A stretch of DNA of 64,000 bases from Chitinophaga tropicalis (GCF_009758205.1 NZ_WRXN01000001.1:434001-498000), one strand, 5' to 3'; counted from the stretch's first letter, positions 22,503 to 32,771 are shown. The notes: generated by a model not told the origin, from the letters alone. Translations and numbers: made by a program.

Positions 22503-25500
22503 TTAACTGAACAGATACAGTACATCCTCTTTCGTAAGCTTCTTCACAAATCCGGTATCATCAGCAATGATCTCTTTCACCAGCGATTTCTTACGCTCCT
22601 GCAGCTGAAGTATCTTCTCTTCCACAGTATCTTTACAGATCATGCGGTAAGCAAATATATTCTTCGTCTGGCCTATACGGTGGGTACGGTCAATGGCCTG
22701 TTGTTCCACCGCCGGGTTCCACCACGGATCTACGATATAAACGTAGTCAGCAGCAGTCAGGTTCAGACCCACACCACCAGCTTTCAGAGAGATCAGGAAC
22801 ACACGGCAGTCGTCATTCTGCTGGAAGTTCTGGATAGCGCGCTCACGTTCTGTTGCAGATGTGCTGCCATCAAAATACTCGAACGGTATTTTCATATGTT
22901 GCAGCTTCTCACGGATCAGTCCCAACATACCCAGGAACTGAGAGAAGATAAGCACTTTATGGTTGCTGATGTTCTCAGACATTTCGCGGGTCAGCTCATG
23001 CAGCTTAACAGAGTGATTGGGATACTGCTCTGCTTCATTGAGGATGGCGGGCGAGTCACAGATCTGGCGCAGTTTCATAAGGCCCTGCAGGATGGTGAGC
23101 TGTGAACGTTCCATGCCCTGGTCCTCAATAACACCCAATATTTTGGAGCGGTAAGAGTTACGGTAAGCGTCGTAAATATGACGCTGTTCGGCATCCATTT
23201 CGCAGAAGATGACGGTCTCTATCTTCTCCGGCAGTTCTTTTGCCACCTGCTCTTTGGTACGGCGCAGGATGAAAGGATAGATCAGCTTCCGGAGATGGTC
23301 CTTACGTTCTTCGTCCTGGAACTTATCTATCGGTGTAGCAAATTCGTTACGGAAGAAATCTACGCTGCCCAGCATTCCCGGGTTCAGGAAGTTCATCTGG
23401 GCATAGATATCGAAGGTATTATTCTGCATTGGCGTACCACTCAACGCCAGCTTGTTGCGGGTATTGAGCAGCTGTGCCGCTTTGGTTACTTTACTCTGCG
23501 GGTTCTTGATGGCCTGCGATTCATCCAGCACAACATAGTCCAGCTCCATCTTCATCAGTGTCTGCACATCACTTCTTAATGTGCCGTACGTAGTGATCAG
23601 CACATCAAATTTCTGCAGCTCCTCAATGTTCTTCAACCTTGTAGGACCGTGATGAATATGATAGGTGATGGAAGGCGTGAATTTACGGATCTCATTCTCC
23701 CAGTTATAGATAAGCGTTGTAGGACAAACCACTAACGCCAGGCATTTGCCATCATGTTTATTCTTATAATGCTGGATAAAGGTCAGCGCCTGGATAGTTT
23801 TACCAAGACCCATGTCATCTGCCAGGATACCGCCCCATTTCACTTCATCCAGGTAGTTCAGCCATTGGAAACCGCTCTCCTGGTAAGGACGCAGGGTTGC
23901 ATGCAGGTTATGCGGCAGGGCAATGTTCCTGATCTCATCGAACTGCAGCAGCTTACGGCGTTTTTGTTCCAGTTCCATCAGGATGGCTTCGTCATCGATA
24001 AACTCATACAGTTCATCTATTACGCTGAAGTTGTATTTGCTCAGCTTCAGGGCGCCTTTATCTTTTTCTTCCCCTATTTTGAACAGGAGGGAATATTTCT
24101 TCAGCCACTCTTCCGGCAGTAATCCCAGAGAGCCATCTGCCAGCTGTACATAGTTCTGTTTACTGGCCAGCGCCTGTTTAATATCGCGGATGCTGACCTT
24201 CTGATCGCCATACACCACTTCGATCTGTGCATCAAACCAGTCTATACCGGAACTGATCTGCAGGTTGGTAACCGGTTTATGTGCGCTGAACTTGAAGTTC
24301 TTCAGGTTATCGAACCCGAATACGCGTACGTTCATTTCCTTTAGTGCGTCAAAGAAGAGGAAAAACCAGTTGTTCTTCAATGCTTCCTTCGCCTTCAGGA
24401 AGAAATAATTATTGTTGGTAGGCTGGGCAAAGCTGGTATGCAGGCTGCTCAGCTTCTCTACAAATTGCTGTTCTGCTTCTTTGTTCCTGTGAATGATGAG
24501 CACTTTGTTGCCCTCCTGCATGGTGATCCTGCTCTCATCATTCCATTCCACTTCCTGCCCGTGATATGCAAATCCCGGCTGGATAATGAAAGTCTCGCCC
24601 ACTTCTTTCAGGAATACCCTGCATTCAGGTACAATATCATCTACTTCTGCCAGCAGGGAATTATCAAACTGTATCTGGTATTGCCTGCTCAGCGGCAGCA
24701 GGTAGTCCTGCAGGTAAGTGTCCCACTGGGAAGCAGGGATACTGATCTTTCCGTTTTCACGGAACAGCTCTACATGCAACGCATCCTGTGGATTTTCAAA
24801 GAGGTACAACACCTGGTTCCTGAGGAAGAGGAGGGAGCTTTCCCATTGATTGTCTGCCACATTCACGATTTCACCTTCTATAGACACATGGCAGGTCACT
24901 TCCACATGATCTGCTCCGGCATGTGTCTTAAACACCGGCTGCAGTCTTTCTCCTGCCAGCTGTACGGGTTGCAGGTTCTTGGTTTTAAATTGCTGGCGGT
25001 TGGGCAGCAGGAATAACAATCCGTGCGCCGCTATCTGCGGGAACAGTTTGGCCAGTTTGGGATGCAGGTATTCCAGCATCAGTTCCTTCGTCTCTGTAGG
25101 CAATGCAGATTCATTATCATCATGCGTGATATTCTCCCATATGCCTGCAAAAGGTGAGTTTTTACTCAGGAACTTGCTGACTTCCATGCCCTGTACCTTA
25201 CGTACAGGCGTGATCAGGTCACGGTCAGCTTCTTTATATTGATAGAAATCTACGTACTTGCTCAGGTCCAGCCTGCTTACCAGAGACACGAAGCCTGTCT
25301 GTTCATCATTCACTTCCCCGCTTACCAGGTCTATTCTGAAGAACGGGTATAATTGTTCATTCCCGTTAAACACCACTCCCAGGCGCTGTGTGATCACGGC
25401 AGCTGTATCCGGTGGAGGAGGAGGGGCCTGCTGACGGCTGATATTGGCGCCATCCACACGTTTGATACTGGGGTCCAGCACACGCAGGAATGGCTTTCCT

Positions 25501-26246
25501 TCCATATAGGAGAAAGTGAATTTACCATCCAGGTCGTCACTCAGGGAATAGCCGTATAATGAAAGTAATTTGTTCTTTTCCTTGTCCCAGTTGCGCAGCG
25601 TATCAAAATAGTATGGCCCGTGTGCATTCAGCAGATACAGGAACAAAGCTGTTTTATGCTTGCAGAGGGCATGTTCTGTTTCGTCGCAGGTACAATGGGT
25701 ATCAAAATGTCTTTCTTCATTCCGCTGGATGATAAGCGGGTATTCCTGCCCTTCAAATTTCAGGGTGGCCTCTACTTTCTCATCTTTGGCAGAAGTGACC
25801 TTAATGTTTTTTACCTGTTTGGCAATCTTTTCCGCTTCGTTGAATATATCTGCTGAAGTCAGCAACTTCAGGGATTTCATATCTATGAACTTCATTTTCA
25901 CCAGCGTATGCTGCTGGTTGTATTGAGTATCATAGCTTTCGAAGTGATTCTTATCCAGCATTTCCTGCAACTGGAACATAGCAGCCGCTTCATGCCGGCA
26001 TATATCTCCGAGATTGTAGGGACACTGACAGCGTACAGACATGCTGGATGTTTCGTGATACTTATTGATGGATACGCGGTAGTAATTAGCGTGGGTATCA
26101 CTTTTTACGCGGAAAGTGGCTGATTTGAGGATGGGATCAGCTTCCAGCAGCTCAACACCGCCGGTAGCAAATATGCGCTTCCCCCTACGGATCACCTCAT
26201 CGGTTCCGTTATTATAGACATATTTCAGCAGCTGGGGCAGCGACAT
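22503..26246 (-). CDS. SNF2-family DNA translocase/helicase with two SWIM zinc motifs
   Basis: 1247 residues. Two SWIM-type zinc motifs lie at the N-terminus: CQCPYNLGDICRH (about 74-86) and CTCDETEHALCKH (about 185-198). A long middle region (about 200-770) has few marks. The SNF2 motor is complete: Walker A DDMGLGKT (about 807-814), Walker B/DEAH-like LDESQ (about 906), TPMQN motif III, then the second RecA domain ending in the RIGQ arginine finger. Such proteins remodel protein-DNA complexes or help recycle RNA polymerase, like RapA; SWIM motifs bind DNA or proteins. It is a large housekeeping-type gene of Bacteroidota with no defence genes around it. Start chosen at the first ATG, just before a normal-looking N-terminus. 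Confidence 0.92.
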   Translation of the reverse strand: MSLPQLLKYVYNNGTDEVIRRGKRIFATGGVELLEADPILKSATFRVKSDTHANYYRVSINKYHETSSMSVRCQCPYNLGDICRHEAAAMFQLQEMLDKNHFESYDTQYNQQHTLVKMKFIDMKSLKLLTSADIFNEAEKIAKQVKNIKVTSAKDEKVEATLKFEGQEYPLIIQRNEERHFDTHCTCDETEHALCKHKTALFLYLLNAHGPYYFDTLRNWDKEKNKLLSLYGYSLSDDLDGKFTFSYMEGKPFLRVLDPSIKRVDGANISRQQAPPPPPDTAAVITQRLGVVFNGNEQLYPFFRIDLVSGEVNDEQTGFVSLVSRLDLSKYVDFYQYKEADRDLITPVRKVQGMEVSKFLSKNSPFAGIWENITHDDNESALPTETKELMLEYLHPKLAKLFPQIAAHGLLFLLPNRQQFKTKNLQPVQLAGERLQPVFKTHAGADHVEVTCHVSIEGEIVNVADNQWESSLLFLRNQVLYLFENPQDALHVELFRENGKISIPASQWDTYLQDYLLPLSRQYQIQFDNSLLAEVDDIVPECRVFLKEVGETFIIQPGFAYHGQEVEWNDESRITMQEGNKVLIIHRNKEAEQQFVEKLSSLHTSFAQPTNNNYFFLKAKEALKNNWFFLFFDALKEMNVRVFGFDNLKNFKFSAHKPVTNLQISSGIDWFDAQIEVVYGDQKVSIRDIKQALASKQNYVQLADGSLGLLPEEWLKKYSLLFKIGEEKDKGALKLSKYNFSVIDELYEFIDDEAILMELEQKRRKLLQFDEIRNIALPHNLHATLRPYQESGFQWLNYLDEVKWGGILADDMGLGKTIQALTFIQHYKNKHDGKCLALVVCPTTLIYNWENEIRKFTPSITYHIHHGPTRLKNIEELQKFDVLITTYGTLRSDVQTLMKMELDYVVLDESQAIKNPQSKVTKAAQLLNTRNKLALSGTPMQNNTFDIYAQMNFLNPGMLGSVDFFRNEFATPIDKFQDEERKDHLRKLIYPFILRRTKEQVAKELPEKIETVIFCEMDAEQRHIYDAYRNSYRSKILGVIEDQGMERSQLTILQGLMKLRQICDSPAILNEAEQYPNHSVKLHELTREMSENISNHKVLIFSQFLGMLGLIREKLQHMKIPFEYFDGSTSATERERAIQNFQQNDDCRVFLISLKAGGVGLNLTAADYVYIVDPWWNPAVEQQAIDRTHRIGQTKNIFAYRMICKDTVEEKILQLQERKKSLVKEIIADDTGFVKKLTKEDVLYLFS

Positions 26247-26426
26247 AGTTTAAAATTGCCTGCTTTATTTGCCAGCCTGGGTTAAACTAAAATATTTAGC
26301 AGCTGGTGAAAAGGCAATTCACAAAAGTACGCAGAAAAAACTTAAAAAGCTACAACACAGATAACCCTTGCGCTACATGGTATAGCACACAGGGGCAAAC
26401 ACTTTATAAAAAGCGATTATCTGCAG

Positions 26427-27188
26427 TTATTCCGCAGCTATAAGTTCTCCATTCCGGTAAATGGGCAGTACATTGGCGCCATCGGGAGTGAGGCAGTAAT
26501 GAATATCTTTTTCCAGTCCGTATTTAGCCAGGCGTTTGTAGTGGGATGCCTGTTTCATTACTTCATGAATATTACCGGCAGATGTCTGGTATAATGCTTC
26601 CGCTGCCAGCGCCGAATCACAGTCTACAGAGAAATGTTCCCGGATACGGCTCACTACTGCTCCTGCAAAAAGTGTATCCTCCATGTTTACCCTGTCTTTC
26701 CATGCGGCACAGCCCAGGATGACCGGTTTCTTTTGCGCCACCAGGTAATCACATACGGCAGAAATGTTGGGGAATGATCCTGTAATGATCTCTATGGCGT
26801 CTTTAGCCATATGCAACAGCTTGGTGCCGTTGGTGGTGGTCAGCACCAGGGTTTTGTTCTCAATGAACTCCCTGGGGTATTCAAAAGGAGAGTTTCCATG
26901 TTCCAGGCCTTCCGCAATTCTTCCGTCACGTTCTCCGGCAGTAATAGCATTCAGCTTATTTCCGATCTCTATACATTCTGCCACGCTGGCTACCGGAATA
27001 ACCCGGCTGGCGCCATTATATAACACGGTACAGATGGTGGAAGTAGCTCTCAATACGTCGATGATCACGACTATACTGTTCTTTACATCATATAAATGTA
27101 ATAGTGCCGGCGATAAACATACCTCTAAAGAAGGTTTCTGCTCTCCTGTCATTCTCGTTATTTTAAGGCCATAGCCCATGACAATCAA
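26427..27188 (-). CDS. comB: 2-phosphosulfolactate phosphatase family protein (ComB)
   Basis: 253 residues. Family marks: EVCLSPALLHLYD, VVIIDVLRATSTICT with the Asp-Arg metal and phosphate site, AGERDGRIAEGLEHGNSP, and LTTTNGTKLLH. ComB removes phosphate from 2-phosphosulfolactate in coenzyme M synthesis of archaea; many bacteria carry it without that pathway, so the real substrate here is unclear. The first 13 residues before MTGEQKPSLEV look unlike the family, so the true start may be the second Met (about 27149). It follows a SRPBCC gene and gcvT on the same strand with short gaps. Confidence 0.88.
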   Translation of the reverse strand: MIVMGYGLKITRMTGEQKPSLEVCLSPALLHLYDVKNSIVVIIDVLRATSTICTVLYNGASRVIPVASVAECIEIGNKLNAITAGERDGRIAEGLEHGNSPFEYPREFIENKTLVLTTTNGTKLLHMAKDAIEIITGSFPNISAVCDYLVAQKKPVILGCAAWKDRVNMEDTLFAGAVVSRIREHFSVDCDSALAAEALYQTSAGNIHEVMKQASHYKRLAKYGLEKDIHYCLTPDGANVLPIYRNGELIAAE

Positions 27189-27204
27189 AGGCTATGGCCC
27201 TGTT

Positions 27205-27702
27205 TTAGTCTAAAATCACTCTCCACTTCTCACTCTCCGCATACTCTTTTATCACTTCGTTCCGCACCTGCAGCAGCCGGGTCATGTATTTATTCAGGTA
27301 AAACCGTTCAAACATCCTGCCCAGCCAGCCGTATGGCGTGCCAAACTCCATTATATCAATTGCAACTGTTCCGTTACCTATCTCTTTAAAATGATGCTCA
27401 TGTTTCATATAAGTAAAATCGCCCTCTACCATCTCATCACAGAAATAGTCCTTATAATTCATTTCTGTGATCCTGGTGGTGAGCCTTCTTATTTTACCCA
27501 GGTGTTTAGCCTGCCAGGTCACTGTTTCCTCACGCTCTATCAACCCGTTGGTACGCCCCTTGATAGCTTCCTCCTGCAGGTGCGCCATGCTGCGCTTATG
27601 CAGGGTAATACTCCGGCTCAGGTCATATACCCGGTCCATAGGAGCATGAATGACAGTTGTTATATGAATAGTAGGCATAGAATAGATATGGTTTTTTTGC
27701 AA
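27205..27702 (-). CDS. SRPBCC-fold (polyketide cyclase/START-like) protein
   Basis: 165 residues. The start IHITTVIHAPMDRVYDLSRSI is the typical first strand and helix of the SRPBCC hydrophobic-ligand fold; later parts TRITEMNYKDYFCDEMVEG, YMKHEHHFKEI and IMEFGTPYGWLGRMFERFYL also fit. The family binds lipids or small hydrophobic molecules; no ligand can be assigned. MPTIHIT (start at 27678) is an equally good or better initiation site than the first ATG. It lies 11 bases after gcvT and 16 before comB, so the three are probably one transcript. Confidence 0.82.
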   Translation of the reverse strand: MQKNHIYSMPTIHITTVIHAPMDRVYDLSRSITLHKRSMAHLQEEAIKGRTNGLIEREETVTWQAKHLGKIRRLTTRITEMNYKDYFCDEMVEGDFTYMKHEHHFKEIGNGTVAIDIMEFGTPYGWLGRMFERFYLNKYMTRLLQVRNEVIKEYAESEKWRVILD

Positions 27703-27713
27703 TTTAAGCGAAC

Positions 27714-28802
27714 TTAACTTAAAAATGGCACCTTCACCACTTTAGCCTTCAGCGCTTTGTCCCTGACTGCAATATATATCTCAGAATCCTGGGTTGCAAA
27801 TGCAGTTTTTACGTATCCCAGGCCAACTGCCTTCTGCAGGGAAGGTGACTGTGTTCCTGAGGTTACCTTACCTATCACCTGGCCGGAAGCGTCTTTGATC
27901 TCATAATCGTGACGGGGAATGCCCTTGTCTATCATTTCGAAACCAACCAGCTTACGCTCAACACCAGCTGCTTTCTGCTGTTCAAATACCTTGCTGGATG
28001 TAAATTCTTTGGTAAACTTGGTGATCCAGCCCAATCCTGCTTCCATAGGGGAAGTAGTATCGTCTATATCATTACCGTACAGGCAGAAGCCCATTTCCAG
28101 GCGGAGGGTGTCACGGGCGCCTAAACCAATAGGTTTCAGCCCTTTAGGGCCACCTTCGGCAAAGATCGCGTCCCAGATCTTATCTGCCGCGCCGTCTTTA
28201 TCTTCAAAATAGATCTCTATACCACCAGCTCCGGTATAACCGGTAGCGCTCACCAGCACATTCTTCACTCCTGCAAATTCACCTTTGGCGAAAGTGTAGT
28301 ATTTCAGGTTCACCAGGTCAATTTCTGTCAGCGGCTGCAGCATGCTGGACGCATTTGGTCCCTGAATGGCCAGCAGGCAGGTTTTATCGGAAATGTTGTG
28401 CATTTCCACGCCTTTGGTATTGAATTTACTGATCCATTCCCAGTCCTTTTCAATATTGCTGGCATTCACCACCAGCATATACACCTTATTTTCCTCGATA
28501 CAATATACCAGCAGGTCATCCACGATACCGCCCTGTTCGTTCGGCAAACAGCTGTATTGCGCCTTGCCGGCCGTCAGTTTGGAAGCGTCATTGCTGGTTA
28601 CCCGCTGTATCAGGTCCAGTGCATTTTCTCCCTTCAGCATGAACTCACCCATATGACTTACATCAAACACCCCTGCGTTATTACGTACCGCCTGGTGTTC
28701 ATCGTTGATCCCACTGTAGGAGATCGGCATATTGTAGCCCGCAAAAGCAGCCATCTTAGCGCCCAGCGCTATATGCTTGTGTGTAAATGGTGTGTTCTTC
28801 AT
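27714..28802 (-). CDS. gcvT: Aminomethyltransferase, glycine cleavage T protein
   Basis: 362 residues, normal length. It begins [20 protein letters not shown]; the folate- and substrate-binding parts are visible as [29 protein letters not shown], and [16 protein letters not shown]. The C-terminal beta-barrel domain carries [21 protein letters not shown]. GcvT takes the aminomethyl group from the H protein to tetrahydrofolate, releasing ammonia. The other gcv genes are not in this window, as usual in Bacteroidota where they are scattered. A minus-strand promoter lies just upstream. Confidence 0.97.
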   Translation of the reverse strand: MKNTPFTHKHIALGAKMAAFAGYNMPISYSGINDEHQAVRNNAGVFDVSHMGEFMLKGENALDLIQRVTSNDASKLTAGKAQYSCLPNEQGGIVDDLLVYCIEENKVYMLVVNASNIEKDWEWISKFNTKGVEMHNISDKTCLLAIQGPNASSMLQPLTEIDLVNLKYYTFAKGEFAGVKNVLVSATGYTGAGGIEIYFEDKDGAADKIWDAIFAEGGPKGLKPIGLGARDTLRLEMGFCLYGNDIDDTTSPMEAGLGWITKFTKEFTSSKVFEQQKAAGVERKLVGFEMIDKGIPRHDYEIKDASGQVIGKVTSGTQSPSLQKAVGLGYVKTAFATQDSEIYIAVRDKALKAKVVKVPFLS

Positions 28803-28866
28803 AATTTAATAAATGATCGGTTCTTGTTTTGGGTATGTTTTTAGTTTAGGTTTTGTTTAAGCCCCG

Positions 28867-28902
28867 CAAAAATAGGCTGATTTTCTAAATTCAGGGGACA
28901 AA
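28867..28902 (-). promoter_or_regulatory. Bacteroidota-type promoter for gcvT
   Basis: Reading the minus strand, a -7 box TATTTTTG lies at 28867-28874 and TTTG at 28899-28902 could be the -33 box, though the 24-base gap is on the long side. Confidence 0.5.
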
Positions 28903-28954
28903 TACTGTTTTTGGTTCAATAATTGCCTTTCTCAGGGCAGATCATGGATATCTC

Positions 28955-28962
28955 TATATTTG
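28955..28962 (+). promoter_or_regulatory. -7 box for the M28 peptidase gene
   Basis: TATATTTG fits TAnnTTTG exactly and lies 44 bases before the start codon; a -33 box is not clear. Confidence 0.5.
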
Positions 28963-29006
28963 CAAAGTTAACGTCCATGCTCTTATACTTTTAAAACCAG
29001 CAACTT

Positions 29007-30626
29007 GTGATGAAGCACACTGCATCGCTACTGACACTGTTATTACCCTTTATATTAGTAAACGCGCAGAAAAAGGCAGACCGGAAAACACTGGGAAATC
29101 TTCAATCCCACATTACCTACCTGGCCAGCGATAAGCTGGATGGCCGCCGTACCGGCACCCCGGGAGAACAACTGGCTGCCGCCTATATAGCAGACCAGAT
29201 GAAACAGGCCGGCCTCCATCCCAGGGGGGACAGCGGCTACCTGCAGGTATTTCCTGTCAGCGAAGGGAAACAGATCAGCAGCTCTTCCCGCATGAAGGTG
29301 AACACCACCTACCTGGAAGCCGGGCAGCAATTCATTCCCCTGCCCTTCAGCGCAGAGAAAACTGTGACCGGTGATGTGCTCCCGGAAGTAAAAGAACCGG
29401 GTAATATCTGGTTGATAAATGTAAAAGAAGACGTAGAGCTGAACCCTCATGCCGATCCGCTGGACGTATACCGGCAGCAGACCCGGGAAGCTGCCAGATC
29501 CGGCGCTACCGCCGTGATCTTTTACAATGGAAGTGAAAATGTTGCAGACGTGTCCAGGTGGCTTAACCGGCCATCAGAGCCCCTCACAATTCCCGCCCTC
29601 TGGCTGGATAACTCCGGAAGCAAAACCCTGGAGAACGCCGCCACTATCAACATAGACCTGCAGGTGGGCTTTTCTGCCAGCAAACGTACCGGTACCAATG
29701 TGGTAGGGTATATTGACAATAAAGCTCCCGGCACTATTGTACTGGGCGCACATTTTGACCACCTCGGACACGGGGAAGATCACAATTCACTGGCCCCCGG
29801 CAGTAAAACCATCCATCATGGCGCAGACGATAATGCAAGCGGTACAGCGGCTCTTCTCGAACTGGCCCGCCAGCTGAAAGAATCACGCCTCCATAAATAC
29901 AACTACCTCTTTATCGCTTTCTCAGGCGAAGAGCTGGGGCTCTTTGGATCCAAATATTTCACAGAGCACAGTACCATCCCTGCCAGCACCTTTAACTATA
30001 TGATCAATATGGATATGGTAGGACGGCTGGATACAGCCAAAGGCCTGCAGGTAGGAGGAATAGGCACCTCGCCATCCTGGCCTGCATTGCTCAGACATGC
30101 CATTCCGGACGGTATGCGCGTTACATATGACTCATCAGGTGTTGGTCCCTCAGATCATACTTCGTTCTATCTTAAAAATGTTCCTGTCCTGTTCTTTTTT
30201 ACAGGCACCCATAACGACTATCACAAGCCATCGGACGAAGCGGCAAAGATCAATTATGACGGAGAGCTCCGTGTAATTAAAGTAGTCTATGACGTTGTAG
30301 CAAAGTCTAACGATACAGATAAGCTTATGTTCACTAAAACGCGCGACAAACAAACCGGCTCCAGCGCGCGGTTCACCGTCACCCTGGGTATCATGCCGGA
30401 TTATACCTGGCAGAAAGCCGGTATCAGGGTAGATGGGGTGTCTGATGGCAAACCGGCCAGTAAAGCGGGCATACTCACCAACGATGTGATCATGCAACTG
30501 GGAGACCATAGTATTACAGACCTGGAAGATTATATGCAGGCACTCTCTTCATTTAAAAAAGGCGATACAACTACAGTGAAAGTGATCAGGGGAGAGGCTG
30601 AAAAAGTATTTAATGTTCAATTCTAA
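29007..30626 (+). CDS. Secreted M28-family zinc aminopeptidase with PDZ domain
   Basis: 539 residues with a signal peptide (LLTLLLPFILVNAQ). A PA (protease-associated) insert lies at about 100-220. The M28 catalytic domain shows the zinc ligands in order: GAHFDHLG (His about 249), HGADDNASG (Asp about 274), SGEELGLFGS (catalytic and binding Glu about 308-309), MDMVGRLD, and SDHTSF (His about 383). A PDZ domain ends the protein (VDGVSDGKPASKAGILTNDV). It should release N-terminal amino acids from peptides in the periplasm or at the surface; PDZ would aid substrate or partner binding. A lipoprotein gene follows 38 bases later. Confidence 0.92.
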   Translation: MMKHTASLLTLLLPFILVNAQKKADRKTLGNLQSHITYLASDKLDGRRTGTPGEQLAAAYIADQMKQAGLHPRGDSGYLQVFPVSEGKQISSSSRMKVNTTYLEAGQQFIPLPFSAEKTVTGDVLPEVKEPGNIWLINVKEDVELNPHADPLDVYRQQTREAARSGATAVIFYNGSENVADVSRWLNRPSEPLTIPALWLDNSGSKTLENAATINIDLQVGFSASKRTGTNVVGYIDNKAPGTIVLGAHFDHLGHGEDHNSLAPGSKTIHHGADDNASGTAALLELARQLKESRLHKYNYLFIAFSGEELGLFGSKYFTEHSTIPASTFNYMINMDMVGRLDTAKGLQVGGIGTSPSWPALLRHAIPDGMRVTYDSSGVGPSDHTSFYLKNVPVLFFFTGTHNDYHKPSDEAAKINYDGELRVIKVVYDVVAKSNDTDKLMFTKTRDKQTGSSARFTVTLGIMPDYTWQKAGIRVDGVSDGKPASKAGILTNDVIMQLGDHSITDLEDYMQALSSFKKGDTTTVKVIRGEAEKVFNVQF

Positions 30627-30664
30627 TCGTTTTATAATATCTTGCAGCGTCATAATCTTGTAAT

Positions 30665-31075
30665 ATGAAAGCTGTATTGATCATATCACTCGGGGCTTCA
30701 CTGCTCTTTTCGTGTAATCAGACACGTAACGACGGTACCAATACCGATGCCTTTGATATCATTACAGAGAAAAGTTATGTAGTGCGTGAGCCGCAGCCGG
30801 TAAAAGATACACTGACAGGCGCCGATTCAATACTGCTGCGCAGGCAAACGCTGACAGACTACCTGGAACGTCATGGCTTCAAAAAACACATTGCGGCCAA
30901 AGACAGCCTTCTCTTCAGAAGGAATAACAGGCAGGAAGTGATGATAGGGCTCTTTGAGCCGGAAGATGCCTGGCAGGAGAACATGATCATAGCTTTTGAC
31001 CCAATGAAAAACCCACTGTTCATTAACCTGCATAAAGACACAACACAGATAGAACAGTACATTAATAAAAAATAG
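30665..31075 (+). CDS. Hypothetical lipoprotein
   Basis: 136 residues with a lipoprotein signal peptide, lipobox LLFSC (Cys17). The mature part is alpha/beta (LTDYLERHGFKKHIAAKDSL, EVMIGLFEPEDAWQENMIIA) with no recognised domain and no further Cys. It lies between the M28 peptidase and a Nudix regulator on the same strand with short gaps, but the neighbours do not indicate a shared task. I do not recognise the family. Confidence 0.65.
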   Translation: MKAVLIISLGASLLFSCNQTRNDGTNTDAFDIITEKSYVVREPQPVKDTLTGADSILLRRQTLTDYLERHGFKKHIAAKDSLLFRRNNRQEVMIGLFEPEDAWQENMIIAFDPMKNPLFINLHKDTTQIEQYINKK

Positions 31076-31096
31076 CCGGGCAACTTTTAACTGGAT

Positions 31097-31783
31097 TTGG
31101 AACCAAAACAAAATATACGACTCTGCGTAGATGCGGTAGTTTTTGGCTACACCGCAAAGGAAAGCATTTCCGTATTGCTCATCAAACGCACCATTCCTCC
31201 CTTCATGCATCGCTGGGCCCTGCCCGGAGGCTTTGTACTTGATGACGAGACCCTGGAAGATGCCGTTACACGCGAATTGCAGGACGAAGCCGGAGTACAT
31301 ATCAACTACCTTGAACAACTATATACGTTCGGCGTACCCGAACGCGATCCCCGCGGCCGCGTAGTTTCCGTGGCTTACTTTGGACTGGTCAATCCTACCA
31401 ACTTCAAGCTGGCAGCCAGCTCTGACGCAGAAGACGCCCGCTGGTTCGATATGAAGAACCTGCCGGACCTGGCATTTGATCATGCCCGGATAGTAAACAC
31501 CGCTGTAAAAAGACTAAGGGCAAAGATCAGGTATGAACCTATAGGCTTCGAACTGCTGGATAGGAAATTCCCAATTTCCGACCTGGAGAAATTGTATGAA
31601 ACAGTATTGGACAGACCAATAGACCGCCGCAATTTCCAGAAGAAGATCAACCACCTGGGCATACTGATGGGGCATAATGAAAAACAGAAACACCCTTCAG
31701 CAGGCAGGCCGGCAAAGCTGTACAGCTTCAATGAAGAACGCTACTTCCAGCTGAAACAGGAAGGTATCACTTTTGAGATATAG
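31097..31783 (+). CDS. NrtR-like Nudix-domain transcriptional regulator
   Basis: 228 residues. Residues about 8-140 are a Nudix fold; the Nudix box at 45-67 (GFVLDDETLEDAVTRELQDE) has one of the two core glutamates changed to Asp63, often a sign of a sensor rather than an enzyme. About 150-228 is the winged-helix of the NrtR/AraR type (LDRPIDRRNFQKKINHLGI, GRPAKLYSFNEERY). NrtR binds ADP-ribose or NAD-related ligands and represses NAD genes; AraR relatives control sugar genes. An NAD salvage operon starts only 1.3 kb downstream, which favours the NrtR role. The start is TTG at 31097: no in-frame ATG lies before Met38, which is inside the Nudix fold. Confidence 0.82.
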   Translation: MEPKQNIRLCVDAVVFGYTAKESISVLLIKRTIPPFMHRWALPGGFVLDDETLEDAVTRELQDEAGVHINYLEQLYTFGVPERDPRGRVVSVAYFGLVNPTNFKLAASSDAEDARWFDMKNLPDLAFDHARIVNTAVKRLRAKIRYEPIGFELLDRKFPISDLEKLYETVLDRPIDRRNFQKKINHLGILMGHNEKQKHPSAGRPAKLYSFNEERYFQLKQEGITFEI

Positions 31784-31850
31784 CCGCATCTGACGCATTT
31801 CCCCCTGTAAATTGACGTGTTCACATCCCCGCATACACAGTAATCCTGAG

Positions 31851-31858
31851 TAAGTTTG
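31851..31858 (+). promoter_or_regulatory. -7 box for the alpha/beta hydrolase gene
   Basis: TAAGTTTG fits TAnnTTTG and lies 19 bases before the ATG, predicting a very short leader. Confidence 0.4.
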
Positions 31859-31877
31859 CTTTGTTAAAACAAACAGA

Positions 31878-32708
31878 ATGCAACTCAGGCACTTTATCAT
31901 ATTCCTTTTGTTAACAATAACTTCTTTACGTATGAACGCACAGACAGGAAACTATGCCTCTTTAAACGGCTTAAAGATGTACTATGAAGTTCACGGTAGC
32001 GGAAAACCGCTGGTACTGATACATGGCGGAGGCTCTACCATTGAAACTACTTTTGGACACATCCTTCCTCAACTCGCTAAAACCCACCGGGTAATAGCTG
32101 TAGAGCTACAGGCCCATGGCCATACTGCCGATATTGACCGCCCGCTGAGCTTCGAACAGGACGCTGACGATGTAGCCGCCCTGCTTAAACAGCTCAATAT
32201 TCAACAGGCAGACATCTTTGGTTTCAGCAACGGAGGTACTACTGCATTGCAAATAGCTATCCGCCATCCGCAGCTGGTCAACAAACTGGTGCTTGCTTCT
32301 GCCACCTGCAAACGTAACGGCCTGGCGCCTGGTTTCTTTGAAGGTATGCAGCAGGCAACACTTGATAATATGCCCGGACCATTGAAAGACGCATACCGGA
32401 AAATCAACCCCGATCCCCAGGCGTTAATGGCCATGTTTAACAGGGATGTGGCCAGAATGCTCTCATTTAAAGACATTCCGGATACAGCTATTAAAAGTAT
32501 CCAGGCGCCCGCATTGGTCATTAACGGTGATGCAGAGGCAATCCTTTCCGAACATGCACTGGAATTATCGCGCACCCTGCCTCATGGCAGACTGGCAATT
32601 CTCCCCTCCGGGCATGGTGACTATATAGGAGAGATCTGTGCAGTAGATAAAGGAAGTAAGATGCCGGAGTTCGTGGTAGATATGATAGAATCATTCCTCG
32701 GAAAATAG
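31878..32708 (+). CDS. Exported alpha/beta hydrolase
   Basis: 276 residues with a signal peptide (IIFLLLTITSLRMNAQ). The fold is clear: KPLVLIHGGGST (oxyanion strand and loop), nucleophile elbow GFSNGG with Ser117, acid probably in VINGDAEAIL, His in LPSGHGDYIG (about 248). Such periplasmic esterase- or lactonase-like proteins act on small esters; the substrate is not readable. It has its own -7 box and lies between the NrtR-like gene and the NAD operon, but its link to NAD is not evident. Confidence 0.85.
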   Translation: MQLRHFIIFLLLTITSLRMNAQTGNYASLNGLKMYYEVHGSGKPLVLIHGGGSTIETTFGHILPQLAKTHRVIAVELQAHGHTADIDRPLSFEQDADDVAALLKQLNIQQADIFGFSNGGTTALQIAIRHPQLVNKLVLASATCKRNGLAPGFFEGMQQATLDNMPGPLKDAYRKINPDPQALMAMFNRDVARMLSFKDIPDTAIKSIQAPALVINGDAEAILSEHALELSRTLPHGRLAILPSGHGDYIGEICAVDKGSKMPEFVVDMIESFLGK

Positions 32709-32771
32709 AGAAGGGGGGTACTTCCTTTTGGAAAGTAACGTGGGTCACTTTAGCTCCCGCAATACATACAC

